NCBI GenBank assembly: GCA_021153185.1 | Contig: JAGKTY010000065.1 | Location: forward strand, 1 to 5,092 | Direction of reading: 5' to 3' | Length of the DNA: 5,092 nucleotides | Source: Lachnospiraceae bacterium | GTDB lineage: Bacteria > Bacillota > Clostridia > Lachnospirales > Lachnospiraceae | Part shown: positions 5,082-5,092 of the stretch, in pieces | How positions within the stretch are numbered: the first letter of the stretch is position 1 | How the letters are laid out: the number at the start of each line of letters is the position of its first letter | Translations under genes and position numbers: made by a program | Notes under the pieces: generated by a model | What the model saw: the letters and a program-made list of their open reading frames with translations, nothing else | Databases searched by the model: none | Told to the model about the DNA's origin: nothing

Positions 5082-5092
5082 AAACCTCTTTT

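Noticed and set aside
1..5092. CRISPR array, riboswitch or new defence system
   Set aside because: No regularly spaced repeats, no recognisable riboswitch core and no defence-type protein were seen on either strand.

Overview
The window looks like the end of an integrated, mobilizable but non-self-transmissible Bacteroides element, with a chromosomal tRNA gene at its right edge. Three things point to Bacteroidales. The toprim-protein/MobV-relaxase pair is the Prm/Mob type known from NBU (non-replicating Bacteroides unit) elements. The mef–lnu pair matches, from memory, the mef(En2)/lnu(AN2) genes of NBU2. Start codons are preceded by A/T-rich sequence rather than Shine-Dalgarno boxes. No database search was possible, so these names rest on protein recognition.

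Left third (1-2039, + strand), the transfer module: the 3' part of a toprim-domain (primase-like) gene, then about 210 bp of hairpin-rich non-coding DNA, then a complete MobV relaxase. The first hairpin, read on the minus strand, has the architecture I recall for the pMV158-type (MobV) origin of transfer. It overlaps the stop codon of the toprim gene. Integrase and excision genes would lie to the left, outside the window.

Middle (2040-2926), cargo and debris: a small intact NTF2/SnoaL-fold protein on +, a convergent hairpin, and on - a GNAT acetyltransferase pseudogene. The pseudogene lacks its N-terminus, has a frameshift in a G7 run and has an in-frame stop.

Right half (2927-4669, - strand), the resistance module: a Mef-type macrolide efflux pump followed after 24 bp by a lincosamide nucleotidyltransferase. 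The two are likely co-transcribed, and the acetyltransferase remnant lies just downstream. Predicted phenotype is reduced susceptibility to macrolides by efflux and to lincosamides by nucleotidylation.

Right end (4670-5092): about 330 bp of A/T-rich non-coding DNA with an inverted repeat and a strong tRNA-type terminator, then a complete tRNA-Ser(UGA) gene on -. Its 3' end faces the element, as expected for an integrase using the 3' end of a tRNA-Ser gene. The other attachment copy is not in the window.

I see no undescribed system. The observations most worth a check are the pMV158-like oriT hairpin, the decayed acetyltransferase with its junction to lnu, the composition break inside the relaxase gene, and the uncertain boundary between element and tRNA terminator.
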